From contig JAQUMH010000001.1 of NCBI GenBank assembly GCA_028718185.1, positions 901,186-965,185 of the forward strand: a DNA stretch of 64,000 bases, read 5' to 3'. The notes beneath the pieces are model-generated. The model was not told where the DNA came from, ran no database searches, and saw only the letters and a program-made list of their open reading frames with translations. This document shows, piece by piece, positions 46,757 to 55,394 of the stretch (the stretch's first letter is position 1; every line of letters starts with the position of its first letter). Both the position numbers and the translations under genes were made by a program. The stretch is from Elusimicrobiota bacterium. Lineage in GTDB: Bacteria > Elusimicrobiota > UBA8919.

Positions 46757-46886
46757 CATCAACCTTCGGTAACCTGGCTAGCGTAAATAGTCCTTATTAT
46801 TATTTATTACTTTTTTTTACCTGACTATCTTTAGCCCCATAGCTTTGCGAATCACACTTTTCAGTATGACAGCCCGTTCGGGTTTT
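46752..46886 (-). promoter_or_regulatory. Cyclic di-GMP-I (GEMM-I) riboswitch aptamer
   Basis: Read on the minus strand: closing stem AAACCC (46885-46880) with GGGTTT (46757-46752); GGGC; hairpin CATACT-GAAA-AGTGTG (46868-46853) with GNRA loop; CGCAAAGC (46849-46842); second stem AGATAGTC/GGACTATTT (46830-46823 with 46793-46785); and GGTTACCGA (46774-46766). The three c-di-GMP contact positions known from the Vibrio Vc2 structure all match: G20 (46874), A47 (46846), C92 (46769). G rather than A at position 20 favours c-di-GMP over cGAMP. It precedes the adhesin-like gene by about 100 nt. Confidence 0.85.
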
Positions 46887-46928
46887 AACAAATACTATAT
46901 AAAATAAAAAGAACTAACAAACAGTAAA

Positions 46929-46957
46929 AGTATAACCGAATATCAGCATTTTGTCAA
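46929..46957 (-). promoter_or_regulatory. Strong sigma-70 promoter of the riboswitch operon
   Basis: Minus strand TTGACA (46957-46952), 17-nt spacer, TATACT (46934-46929). Expected transcription start is near 46922, about 36 nt before the aptamer. Confidence 0.8.
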
Positions 46958-47510
46958 GCAGTATTTTTACTTTTAAATTTTTGATTAATTTAGTATATTT
47001 TGAAAAAATCCTTACCAACCACTGAACTACACAAATACTACTACCAACTCTTAATCCACGTAACCTTGCATTCCGACGGTGTAAGCATAGTTTTCAACAA
47101 GAATTACCCTACAGAACCCTGATATATAGGTGCAAATAATGTGCCAACCAATAAACCTGTTATATTTGTTATTTCACATACAAGTACACAACTTATTGTG
47201 CACCTACTGTATCTTTTTTTGTGCAATGTATTTAGATGTGTTTTACCTTCTTCTTTCTCTTGGATGGTATTTTTATGCATCCTTTTAAGGTCTGTTATTG
47301 TTACCTTTGAATATATCTGTGTAGATTGTAAAGATTTATAAATGGGTTGCAATTGTATGACAGTATAAGTTGGGATAATTCAGTATAGTGATTAATTACT
47401 ACTTCTGAGACGGGAAAGAGAGTTTTTCGTCGGTTGGATTTTTTTTAAATTCCTGCCCCAAACCAGTATCGGTCCGGGATAAATGTAATTTTTCGATGAA
47501 ATCGCTTGTT
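46958..47510. other. Intergenic region, no convincing gene
   Basis: It separates the riboswitch operon from secF. An 82-codon minus frame (47104-47352, TTG start, no RBS) and an overlapping plus frame show no recognisable feature. Two hairpins are visible: CCCGGACC pairing with GGTTTGGG (with G-U pairs) near 47458-47482, and a plus-strand GACG...CGTC hairpin near 47411-47433 followed by a T-run at about 47441-47448, possibly a terminator of an unseen plus-strand transcript. Confidence 0.5.
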
Positions 47511-48410
47511 TTATTTTTTATATGCTCCTGCTTTTCTTATTTCCCACTCATAGACTATGGGAGCGGCAACAAAAACTGAAGAGTATGTACCCACAACAAC
47601 ACCAAAAAGAAGTGCAAATGAAAAATCGTGGATAACTTCTCCGCCAAAAAAGAAAAGTGCAAGAAGAACTAAAACTACAGTAATCGATGTATTAACTGTC
47701 CTGGAGAGTGTATCATTGATAGAGCGGTTTATTATATTACCTAAGGGTTCTTTTCTGTAAAGTCGCATATATTCCCTCATTCTGTCAAACACAACAATAG
47801 TATCATTTATAGAATAACCGGCAATCGTAAGAAGTGCCGCAATTACATTAATTGACATTTCTCTGTTTACAACAGAAAAAAGCCCTATTGTCACAACAAC
47901 ATCATGTATTAGCGCAATAACACCTGCAGTACCCCACACTCCTGCTCTAAATCTAAATCCAACATAAATAATAATACCGACAAAAGACCAAAAAAGCGCA
48001 AAAAATGCTTGATTGATTAAATGCTTCCCAATAGCAGGACCGACATATTCTGCTTTACTGATTTCATATGGATTTTGAGGGATTTCCTTATTAATAATTT
48101 CTTTAATTTTGTTTGTAAAACCTTCTTCTGTACCTTTAACCCTTATACTAATTGAATTATTTTGCGGAAAATCCTGAAGTTCACATACAATCCCATTTTT
48201 TGACATTATAGCACGAACATCTGATAGCGCGATTGGCTGACTGAAATTCAACTGAACAAGCGTACCCCCGCTAAAATCAATACCATAATTCAACCCTTTG
48301 TGCAAAAATATTGAAATGATTGTAATTAAAGTCATAGCTATTGATACACCAAAAAACAAATGCCTTTTCCCAACGAAATCAAAATTTGTCTTCTTGAAAA
48401 ATTCTATCAT
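47511..48410 (-). CDS. secF: Protein translocase subunit SecF
   Basis: 299 aa. Six membrane helices around a periplasmic P1 domain: HKGLNYGIDFSGGTLVQL after helix 1, EYVGPAIGKHLINQAF before helix 2, and ALLTIAGYSINDTIVVFDRMRE in the helix 4 region. With SecD it uses the proton gradient to pull exported proteins through SecYEG. AAGGAG precedes the ATG. It lies 92 bp downstream of secD. Confidence 0.96.
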   Translation of the reverse strand: MIEFFKKTNFDFVGKRHLFFGVSIAMTLITIISIFLHKGLNYGIDFSGGTLVQLNFSQPIALSDVRAIMSKNGIVCELQDFPQNNSISIRVKGTEEGFTNKIKEIINKEIPQNPYEISKAEYVGPAIGKHLINQAFFALFWSFVGIIIYVGFRFRAGVWGTAGVIALIHDVVVTIGLFSVVNREMSINVIAALLTIAGYSINDTIVVFDRMREYMRLYRKEPLGNIINRSINDTLSRTVNTSITVVLVLLALFFFGGEVIHDFSFALLFGVVVGTYSSVFVAAPIVYEWEIRKAGAYKK

Positions 48411-48460
48411 ATTAAACTCCTTACACTAAACTGACACGCTAAACCGATGCTAAATGTTTC

Positions 48461-48502
48461 GCGTCAGTTCTGCGTTCTGTTCTGCGTCTGTTTAGCGTTC
48501 TT
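48461..48502. repeat. Degenerate 11-12-bp tandem repeat at the secD-secF junction
   Basis: Units GCGTCAGTTCT, GCGTTCTGTTCT, GCGTCTGTTTA and the beginning of GCGTTCTTTTA. The last unit runs into the stop codon of secD. Confidence 0.6.
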
Positions 48503-49933
48503 TTATACTGACAATTTATCAACTTGTCTGCCAGCCAACCAACCGTCATAAATTTGATGTGTAACAACAATTGCTGTATACATTGAAGCTATAAGACCCA
48601 GGGTAAGAGTAACTGCAAAACCTCTTACAGGACCTGTTCCAAATTGGAAAAGAAACGCAGCAGCAATAAGTGTGGTTACATTTGAATCAAGTATAGCAGA
48701 AAATGCCTTTTCATAGCCCAAATCAATTGCTACTCTTACTGTTTTACCATTTCTCAATTCTTCCCGCATTCTTTCAATAATAAGAACATTTGCATCTACA
48801 GCCATACCGACTGTTAAAATTACCCCGGCGATACCGGGAAGAGTAAGTGTCGAATGGAAGAGTGACATTAACCCAAGAAGAATGAGTATATTCAAAAGAA
48901 CTGCAATGTTGGCAATCAACCCGGACATTTTGTAATAAAAAAACATAAAACCCATGACAAGAATAAAACCTATAAAACAGGCAGTAAGCCCTGCTTTTAC
49001 AGAGTCACGCCCGAGCGAAGGTCCGATAGTCCTGTTTTCAATTACTCTTACAGGGGCAGGTAATGCACCTGCACGAAGAACAATTGCAAGCCCGGACGCT
49101 TCGTCAGCAGTAAAACTACCTTCTATTATTGCATGTCCATCAGGAATTCGCGAACGTATAACCGGCGCCGATTGAACTACCCCGTCAAGAACTATCGCAA
49201 GCCGCTTCTCAATATTCGCCTCAGTAACTGCTGAAAATATTTTGGCACCATCTTTATTAAAATCAATCCCTACATAAGGCATATTATATTGCCCACCTAT
49301 CTTTACCTTTGCATCTGTTAAAAATGCACCTGTAATTTGTGCGGATGTAGTGACCAAAAAATATCCTTCTTCTTTGCCGGGAAGAACTTCATAACCCTTG
49401 GGAATCAAATCAACAAATTCTTTTTTTGGTTTGTGGTTTTCATCGTAAATCTCTTTTAATTGAAGTCCCATGTCTCTTGCTTTTGTAGATATTTTTTCAA
49501 TTGCACCTGTATTTTCAACAAGACGGAATTCAAGAAGTGCAGTCTTTCCTATTAAATCAATTGCACTATCCGGATCTTTTATTCCCGGTAGCTGAACGAC
49601 AATCCATTTTTCGCCCTGCTTCGCTATAAACGGTTCGGATACTCCAAACTGGTCGATACGGTTCCTTATAATTTCTATTGCACGGTCCAGCGCATCAGTA
49701 ACACTAATATTTTTTTCAAGTTTTGTACTGTCAATTTCAAGAACGAGATGAATACCACCCTGCAAATCAAGCCCTAAATTCAAAATTTTACCAACGATAC
49801 TTTCTTTTGCTTGCTGCGATTTCAATTTTTCTTCCGGAGACATCCTGTACCACAAGAAAGTAGGCCACAGAAAATAAATCGAACCCAATAATACAACCCA
49901 AAAAATCAACCACTTAAATTTTTTAGCATCCAT
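48503..49933 (-). CDS. secD: Protein translocase subunit SecD
   Basis: 476 aa, typical for the shorter bacterial SecD. N-terminal helix, then GLDLQGGIHLVLEIDS, RNRIDQFGVSEPFIAKQG and VVQLPGIKDP in the P1 head, the P4 domain, and the membrane half with LPGIAGVILTVGMAVDANVLIIERMREE. Partner of SecF. It follows the HD-domain gene across a 90-bp AT-rich hairpin region. Confidence 0.96.
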   Translation of the reverse strand: MDAKKFKWLIFWVVLLGSIYFLWPTFLWYRMSPEEKLKSQQAKESIVGKILNLGLDLQGGIHLVLEIDSTKLEKNISVTDALDRAIEIIRNRIDQFGVSEPFIAKQGEKWIVVQLPGIKDPDSAIDLIGKTALLEFRLVENTGAIEKISTKARDMGLQLKEIYDENHKPKKEFVDLIPKGYEVLPGKEEGYFLVTTSAQITGAFLTDAKVKIGGQYNMPYVGIDFNKDGAKIFSAVTEANIEKRLAIVLDGVVQSAPVIRSRIPDGHAIIEGSFTADEASGLAIVLRAGALPAPVRVIENRTIGPSLGRDSVKAGLTACFIGFILVMGFMFFYYKMSGLIANIAVLLNILILLGLMSLFHSTLTLPGIAGVILTVGMAVDANVLIIERMREELRNGKTVRVAIDLGYEKAFSAILDSNVTTLIAAAFLFQFGTGPVRGFAVTLTLGLIASMYTAIVVTHQIYDGWLAGRQVDKLSV

Positions 49934-49946
49934 TTCAAATTCAATT

Positions 49947-49999
49947 AAAAGATTAAAAAGATTAAAAAGATTACAAGATTTAAAATCTTACAATCTTTT
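49947..49999. repeat. 9-bp tandem repeat merging into an AT-rich hairpin
   Basis: Three AAAAGATTA units (49947-49973), the last forming part of a 16-bp arm (49965-49980) that pairs with 49984-49999 at 14 of 16 positions across a 3-nt loop. It sits between the HD gene and secD, where it could modulate readthrough. Confidence 0.6.
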
Positions 50000-50023
50000 A
50001 ATATTTCCAATTTTTAATCGCCC

Positions 50024-50689
50024 CTAGAGTAATTTTGTTTCGTTTATATATAAATCAAAATCTGTTTTTAGAAATTCTGCTGCTTTTTTACATATCAGCA
50101 TCCTGGTTAAAAATATTTCAAAATATTCCATTACCTGTGAAATATTAGTATCAATTGTAAGTTCCAAAGAAATTATTTTATTTTTATCGTCAACCCGTAA
50201 AAATGACCGTTCAACTGCATAATTAACCCTATCGTGAATATCCAACCCAATCAATTGCGGGTTTCTTACCCGGCTTCTATGAACATCCGCTTTATCAGCA
50301 AGTATTAACGCTGCTGCAACCGGATTCACCGGTTCCCCGGCAGGTTCTTCGTGATTACCTATTGCACTTATTATTATTGCTATTTCCTCAGGCGGCATCT
50401 GCAACTCGTTAAGAATATCCATAGCAATCAAAGCGCTGGATGCTATATGGTCACTGCGGTTAACAACATTTCCTATATCATGAAGATAACCGGCAATTGC
50501 TGCAAGTTCAGGAAGCGGTTTTTCCAAATTAAGATGAGTTAAAACATTTCTAGCAAGATTGGCAACAATATCAGCATGCCTGAAACCATGCTCGGTATAA
50601 CCAATAACTCCAAGATATTCATTTGCCGCTTCTAAGAGTGAAACTACTTTTGGGTTCGCTTTGATAACTTCTAATGTAATTTCGCTCAT
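50024..50689 (-). CDS. HD-domain phosphohydrolase
   Basis: 221 aa with HD motifs in order: H38 in GFRHADIVA, YLHDIGN (H68, D69), DHIASSALIAM and ADKADVHRSRV. Metal-dependent phosphohydrolase, substrate unknown; a nucleotide is possible. It lies between yajC and secD with a 4-bp overlap with yajC, a position I have no functional explanation for. Confidence 0.85.
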   Translation of the reverse strand: MSEITLEVIKANPKVVSLLEAANEYLGVIGYTEHGFRHADIVANLARNVLTHLNLEKPLPELAAIAGYLHDIGNVVNRSDHIASSALIAMDILNELQMPPEEIAIIISAIGNHEEPAGEPVNPVAAALILADKADVHRSRVRNPQLIGLDIHDRVNYAVERSFLRVDDKNKIISLELTIDTNISQVMEYFEIFLTRMLICKKAAEFLKTDFDLYINETKLL

Positions 50690-50997
50690 TTGCTTATAAT
50701 TTCTTTAACTGGTTCAGTTACTACTATGGAAATTGCAGATTTAAGTATTTGGATATTAGTATTTTCTGAAATTTTTAATTTTACAATGTTTTCTTGAATT
50801 TCATTGACATTACCATATATCCCGCTGGTAGTAATTACTCTATCACCCTTTTTCAGATTGTTTAACATCTTTTGAAGTTCTTTTTGTTTTTTTCCCTGTG
50901 GTCTAATTAATAAAAAATAGAAAACTATAAAAATTAAAAAAATAGGCATCAACGACGTAAATATTGAGACTCCCGGTGCAACTGCTTGTCCTGGCAT
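50686..50997 (-). CDS. yajC: Sec translocase accessory subunit YajC
   Basis: 103 aa: one transmembrane helix (PIFLIFIVFYFLLI) followed by RPQGKKQKELQKMLNNLKKGDRVITTSGIYG, the YajC signature. It forms a complex with SecDF. AAAGGAGG precedes the ATG; the promoter at 51036-51063 lies upstream. Confidence 0.95.
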   Translation of the reverse strand: MPGQAVAPGVSIFTSLMPIFLIFIVFYFLLIRPQGKKQKELQKMLNNLKKGDRVITTSGIYGNVNEIQENIVKLKISENTNIQILKSAISIVVTEPVKEIISK

Positions 50998-51035
50998 ATA
51001 ACTATCCTCCTTTTGGAAAAATACAGAATTGTTTA

Positions 51036-51063
51036 ATTATACAAAATAATAAAAAAATAGCAA
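51036..51063 (-). promoter_or_regulatory. Promoter of the yajC-HD-secD-secF operon
   Basis: Minus strand TTGCTA (51063-51058), 16-nt spacer, TATAAT (51041-51036), about 38 bp upstream of the yajC start. Confidence 0.6.
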
Positions 51064-51103
51064 TAAAAAAATGTGTAATGAATGTCTGTTATAGAGTTTT
51101 AGC

Positions 51104-51136
51104 GTTATAGGGTTATAGGGTTATAGGGTTATAGGG
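51104..51136. repeat. 8-bp tandem repeat upstream of yajC
   Basis: Four copies of GTTATAGG in register in the gap between yajC and the lipoprotein gene, directly preceded by a similar half unit (TTATAG at 51089). Confidence 0.8.
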
Positions 51137-51212
51137 TCTACGACTCTATGAACTCTTTTTATTTAACATTAGACATAATCTGCCAAACGGCAAATATTCC
51201 TAAGAAATCTCG

Positions 51213-52049
51213 TTATTCTATTGCAATATGTGTTCCGGTTGTATCGGTGGCATCTATATAATAACCTGTGTAATTTCCAAAAGTTGTACTAAATGTAAGA
51301 TACACATCTGCAACTTTGGCACCGTTATAGTAAATTGGACCTTCGCATTTGTAGGTTGAACCATCCTTGCTATAGGTGTTGGTTCCTGTATATCCTGAAG
51401 AACCGGTTATTGCCATAGTTCCGCTAATCGGAATACCCATCGGGATGCCGGCTACCGTTGTTTTCTCCATCACCATATTAGAAATTACGGCACTAAATGT
51501 ACCCCCTACCGGGTCAGCCGTTGTTATCGTACCGGATTCCATAGTTTCTGTTGTGGCAGTTAGGGTAGCAACGGTTTCTAAAATATAGAAATCACCGGTA
51601 AAAACTCCGAAAGCATATGTTGATGTAATTTTTACATTAATTTTTGCAAGACCTATCATCTCCTGATTGAGGTGAAGCCATCCACCCGCTGTGTTAAGAA
51701 ATTTGATTTTCATAGTTGTCCCGGTAAAATTAGGATAGGTGAAAAAACCGTCAGCATCCGGGCCAGTTAGCCCCGTAGCAACTCTTTGTTCTGCATTTGC
51801 AATTGCCAAATGCGGCGCAAACCCTGTTATACTGCCGGAAGCACCGGCTCTTGCTGCCATGCTTGCACTGTTTGCTGCTATGCTTGCAGTAGTACTTTTA
51901 GTAGCAGGCTGTCCACCGCTCCCCGATTGCCCGCTGGTTGCTGTTGCGACACCGGTCAAAAGCGCTGTTTTCTTTTCATTTTTTCCGCATCCGGCCAATA
52001 CCATCGCTCCAATTAAAGCCGGAATTATAAATAAATTAAATTTTTTCAT
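51213..52049 (-). CDS. Predicted outer-membrane or secreted lipoprotein
   Basis: 278 aa. Type II signal peptide with lipobox LAGC (lipidated C21), then a low-complexity Ser/Ala/Gly linker to residue ~75. The C-terminal beta-rich domain is unassigned: LNTAGGWLHLNQEMIGLAKINVKIT, then GTMAITGSSGYTGTNTYS. Secretion via Lol is inferred. GGGGGG-TGG RBS upstream. It follows the outer-membrane protein gene by 15 bp, so the two are co-transcribed. Confidence 0.8.
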   Translation of the reverse strand: MKKFNLFIIPALIGAMVLAGCGKNEKKTALLTGVATATSGQSGSGGQPATKSTTASIAANSASMAARAGASGSITGFAPHLAIANAEQRVATGLTGPDADGFFTYPNFTGTTMKIKFLNTAGGWLHLNQEMIGLAKINVKITSTYAFGVFTGDFYILETVATLTATTETMESGTITTADPVGGTFSAVISNMVMEKTTVAGIPMGIPISGTMAITGSSGYTGTNTYSKDGSTYKCEGPIYYNGAKVADVYLTFSTTFGNYTGYYIDATDTTGTHIAIE

Positions 52050-52064
52050 TTAATCCACCCCCCA

Positions 52065-52934
52065 TTAAATTTCAAATTTATAAGCACCGGAAAGAATTAC
52101 CTTCCAGTCCCATGAATCATAAAAATTGAAACGCGTATTTCCTGCCCTGTAGTCCTCACTCCCCGCCGCCAGCTCAAACCCGAGTTTAAGTTTCATTGCG
52201 TCTTTTATGTACTGAGTACCTACCAAAAAATCAAGAGTTGAACCGTTAGAATCTATCCAGTCTGTTGCTGTTCCACCGTTCGGCGTATACTTTGTTTTCC
52301 CGAAACTCTGAAATTGTGCTTCGCCTATGAGGGAGCATTTGTTTATCGGATATTCAATGGCACCTTTTACAATTAACGGGTCACCGGGATCCCATTCTAT
52401 TTTATTCTTATCTTTATATTTCATTTTAAGAATATAACCTGTATTTACGGAAACTTTTAACGAGTTAAGATTACCGGATATAATTAACATGAGTCCGGCA
52501 TCTGTTCCTTCGCCTAGCATTTTGTCCACATCACCTGTAGGCGTCTGGACGTCAACCGCCATTGCTAAACTTTCAGAAAATGCAAGTTTTCCACCCACTC
52601 CTATCTGTCCCATTCCTGCTTTATATTCGGACAAATATGACGAGTCGGGGTCTACTTTATATTTCCATGACCTGTAAGGAACGTTCAAATTGAATTGCAA
52701 TTTGTCGCTTACACCATATTTTATCGGAAGACCGACTGAAATTAAACTTACTTTATAGTCGGCGCTGTTTGTTTGTTCCTTAATCGTCCAAGTATCAACC
52801 CCATACGAGGCACCAAGCCCGATTTCAAGGTTCCCCTTCCCAAGACATTTTGACTCTTCGGTCAAAATCGGTTCTGCGACAACAATTGAACCCAGAAGCA
52901 ATACACCAAAACATGCTCCTAAAACTTTTTTCAT
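52065..52934 (-). CDS. Outer-membrane beta-barrel protein
   Basis: Start at the ATG 52934, preceded by GGAGGTGG; the frame extends only three codons further. 289 aa with signal peptide (MKKVLGACFGVLLLGSIVVA). Alternating strands such as LEIGLGASYGVD, LQFNLNVPYRSW and KLKLGFELAAGSED, ending ...VILSGAYKFEI, suggest a transporter-like barrel of the meta-pathway phenol-degradation-type family. Substrate unknown. Confidence 0.75.
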   Translation of the reverse strand: MKKVLGACFGVLLLGSIVVAEPILTEESKCLGKGNLEIGLGASYGVDTWTIKEQTNSADYKVSLISVGLPIKYGVSDKLQFNLNVPYRSWKYKVDPDSSYLSEYKAGMGQIGVGGKLAFSESLAMAVDVQTPTGDVDKMLGEGTDAGLMLIISGNLNSLKVSVNTGYILKMKYKDKNKIEWDPGDPLIVKGAIEYPINKCSLIGEAQFQSFGKTKYTPNGGTATDWIDSNGSTLDFLVGTQYIKDAMKLKLGFELAAGSEDYRAGNTRFNFYDSWDWKVILSGAYKFEI

Positions 52935-52976
52935 TAAGTCCACCTCCTGTTAAAATTTCTGGTTAAACTTTATATA

Positions 52977-53005
52977 TTTATATAACAAATTAGCCATTTT
53001 GTCAA
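52977..53005 (-). promoter_or_regulatory. Sigma-70 promoter of the barrel-lipoprotein operon
   Basis: Minus strand TTGACA (53005-53000), 17-nt spacer, TATAAA (52982-52977), about 42 bp upstream of the start codon. Confidence 0.75.
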
Positions 53006-53041
53006 TATTTTAATATACCAAATATTAATAGCTCGTTCTTT

Positions 53042-53061
53042 CAAACCATTGCCTTGGTTTG
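53042..53061. other. Hairpin just after phoU
   Basis: CAAACCA (53042-53048), 6-nt loop, TGGTTTG (53055-53061), a perfect stem starting 5 nt past the phoU stop. No U-tract follows on the minus strand. It may mark the end of the pst transcript. Confidence 0.45.
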
Positions 53062-53065
53062 TTTA

Positions 53066-53740
53066 TTACTGTTTTAATTTTTTTTCTTCAATATGATGTT
53101 TAATAGTTTTGCCTTCAAAAAGATATATAACATCCTCTGCAATGTTGGTTGCGTGGTCGGCAATCCGTTCTATATTCCTTGCTACAAGTATTAAATCTAT
53201 TGCAGCTTCAATATTTTTTGGGTCCTGCATCATGTATGTCAGGAGTTTTCTGAATAATTCATCATTAAGATCATCTACCTTATAGTCTTTTTTACATACC
53301 TCTCTTGCTGCCTTGGAATCACGGTTAACTAAAGAATTCAAACTTTCTTTTACCATATCCTGAGCAAGAACCGCCATTTGAGGAATATTATTTAACGGTT
53401 TCAACTGTGGATACTGTAAAATAATCTTAGTCCGGTTTACTATATTTATCGCAAGGTCTCCCATCCTTTCCAAATCACTGTTGATTTTCATTACGGAAGT
53501 TATAAATCTGAGATCAATCGCCATCGGCTGTCTTAATGCGAGAAGTTTATGACATTGTTCATCTATATCTATTTCCAGCATGTTGATTGCATCTTCCTCT
53601 TCATATGCATTCTTGGTAAGCTCCGGATTCCGTTCTTCAAGGGACTTAATAGATTTTGCTATTATTGCCTCCACTAATGATGCCATCTTCAAAAGCTTTG
53701 ATTTCAGTTGTTCTAATTCTTCATCAAAATGCCTTTCCAT
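53066..53740 (-). CDS. phoU: Phosphate transport regulator PhoU
   Basis: 224 aa, two repeats of a three-helix bundle. Each contains a metal-binding E/DxxxD-type segment (MKINSDLERMGDLAINI and LVARNIERIADHATNIAEDVIYL). It couples the Pst transporter to PhoR and silences the regulon when phosphate is plentiful. Last gene of the pst operon, 144 bp after pstB2. CGGAGG precedes the ATG. Confidence 0.96.
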   Translation of the reverse strand: MERHFDEELEQLKSKLLKMASLVEAIIAKSIKSLEERNPELTKNAYEEEDAINMLEIDIDEQCHKLLALRQPMAIDLRFITSVMKINSDLERMGDLAINIVNRTKIILQYPQLKPLNNIPQMAVLAQDMVKESLNSLVNRDSKAAREVCKKDYKVDDLNDELFRKLLTYMMQDPKNIEAAIDLILVARNIERIADHATNIAEDVIYLFEGKTIKHHIEEKKLKQ

Positions 53741-53884
53741 TTTAATCCTCCGTTTTTATCATTTAATTAATTAGTTGCGAAAGAGAAATTTCCCAGAACC
53801 TCAATTTACGACTTATTTTTTCCAGGAGTAAATTGTAGAGCGACCTCAAGGAAGCGTTTCAGGAAAATTTGCTCTGAGCAACTC

Positions 53885-54637
53885 TTAACCAAACCTGCCG
53901 GTTAGATAATCTTCTGTCTGTTTTTTTTCCGGTACTGTAAAAATTTTATTAGTATTGTCGTATTCAACCAGTTCACCGAGATACATGAATGCGGTATAAT
54001 CTGACACTCGTGCCGCTTGCTGCATATTATGAGTAACAATCACAATTGAATAGTTTTTTTTAAGTTCAATCATCAGCTCTTCGATTCTCGCTGTGGAAAC
54101 CGGGTCCAAAGCCGAACAGGGTTCATCCATCAGTAATATTTCCGGTTTCACCGCAACAAGTCTTGCTATACACAAACGCTGCTGTTGTTCCAAACTAAGG
54201 TCAAGAGCATATTTTTTAAGTTTGTCTTTCAGGTCATCCCATAACAAAACCGATTTTAGGCTGTTTTCAACTATTTCATTAAAAGAATCTTCACTGCTGA
54301 TACCGTGAATTTCCAGACCGAAAGTTATATTTTTATATACCGATAATGGGAACGGATTCGGTCTCTGGAATACCATACCCACTTTTCTTCTTAACCCGAC
54401 AAGATCAGTTTCCGGACTAAGAATATTCTCATCATCGATTATAATCCTGCCTTCTATTCTTATTTTTTCAATCAAATCGTTCATCCGGTTAAATACTCTT
54501 AGCAATGTGGACTTCCCGCATCCGGAAGGACCGATTATAGCAGTAATTTTTTTGTCATTGATTTTCATGCTTACATCTTTCAAAGCATGAAATTTATCAT
54601 ACCACAAGTTAAGATTCTCTACTATTATGTCATTCAT
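53885..54637 (-). CDS. pstB: Phosphate ABC transporter ATPase, second copy with degenerate signature
   Basis: 250 aa from the ATG at 54637. Walker [10 protein letters not shown] (G36-S43), Q-loop FQRPNPFP (Q91), Walker B LLMDEP (E172) and H-loop VTHNMQQ (H203) are intact, but the ABC signature reads LSLEQ (147-151) instead of LSGGQ. Such a change should weaken hydrolysis at the site this signature contributes to. It starts 4 bp after the first pstB stop. Read together with that paralogue, it appears to be the catalytic half of a heterodimer. Confidence 0.93.
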   Translation of the reverse strand: MNDIIVENLNLWYDKFHALKDVSMKINDKKITAIIGPSGCGKSTLLRVFNRMNDLIEKIRIEGRIIIDDENILSPETDLVGLRRKVGMVFQRPNPFPLSVYKNITFGLEIHGISSEDSFNEIVENSLKSVLLWDDLKDKLKKYALDLSLEQQQRLCIARLVAVKPEILLMDEPCSALDPVSTARIEELMIELKKNYSIVIVTHNMQQAARVSDYTAFMYLGELVEYDNTNKIFTVPEKKQTEDYLTGRFG

Positions 54638-54641
54638 TTTT

Positions 54642-55394
54642 TTACCCAAATCTTCCGGAAACATAATCTTCTGTTCTTTTATCTGTTGGGGCTGTAAAAA
54701 TTTTTTCAGTAGAATCTATTTCTATTAGTTCTCCGGAGAGAAAAAATGCAGTTCTATCGCTTACTCTGGCGGACTGCTTAACATTGTTTGTTACCAATAT
54801 AATTGTATATTTTTTTTTAAGTTTGTCCATTGCTTCTTCAACTTTTGCAGTTGAAATAGGGTCCAGCCCCGAACACGGCTCGTCAAATAAAATAACTTCC
54901 GGCTCAACTGCCAATGTCCGTGCAATACAAAGCCGCTGTTGTTGCCCGCCGGACAGATTTAACGCAGATTCATTGAGTCTATCCTTTACCTCATCCCAAA
55001 GATATGCGGATTTTAAACTATTTTCCACGATTTCATCCAGCCCTTTTTTAATTCCGTGCCTTCTTGGACCATAGGAAACATTATCATAAATAGACATAGG
55101 CAATGAAATCGGCAATGCAAAAATTACACCGACTTTTTTTCTCAGTAGATTAACATCTATGTCTTTGTAAATATTAAGATTGTCCAGCAAAATCTCGCCA
55201 TCTATTTTGAACTTATCTTCTAAATCATTTAACCTGTTGAGCGTTCTCAGAAAAGTTGTCTTTCCACTGTTTGCCGGACCTATTATACCAAGTATCTCAT
55301 TGGAAAACACTTCCATATTCAGAGATTTTATTGCCTGTTTTCCGTCAAACCACGCATTAAAGTTTTTAACAACAATTTTGATATTGTTTACCAT
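54642..55394 (-). CDS. pstB: Phosphate ABC transporter ATPase, first copy lacking Q-loop Gln and H-loop His
   Basis: 250 aa. Walker [10 protein letters not shown] (G39-T46), signature LSGGQQQR (147-154) and Walker [12 protein letters not shown] (E172) are intact. The Q-loop reads [12 protein letters not shown] (A93 where Gln is expected) and the H-loop reads VTNNVKQ (N203 where His is expected). Its own ATP site should therefore be weak, while its signature is intact for the partner. It overlaps the pstA end by 7 bp. Confidence 0.93.
   Translation of the reverse strand: MVNNIKIVVKNFNAWFDGKQAIKSLNMEVFSNEILGIIGPANSGKTTFLRTLNRLNDLEDKFKIDGEILLDNLNIYKDIDVNLLRKKVGVIFALPISLPMSIYDNVSYGPRRHGIKKGLDEIVENSLKSAYLWDEVKDRLNESALNLSGGQQQRLCIARTLAVEPEVILFDEPCSGLDPISTAKVEEAMDKLKKKYTIILVTNNVKQSARVSDRTAFFLSGELIEIDSTEKIFTAPTDKRTEDYVSGRFG

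Noticed and set aside
47104-47352. 82-codon minus-strand frame upstream of secF
   Set aside because: TTG start, no RBS, no recognisable domain, and it lies opposite another frame of similar length.
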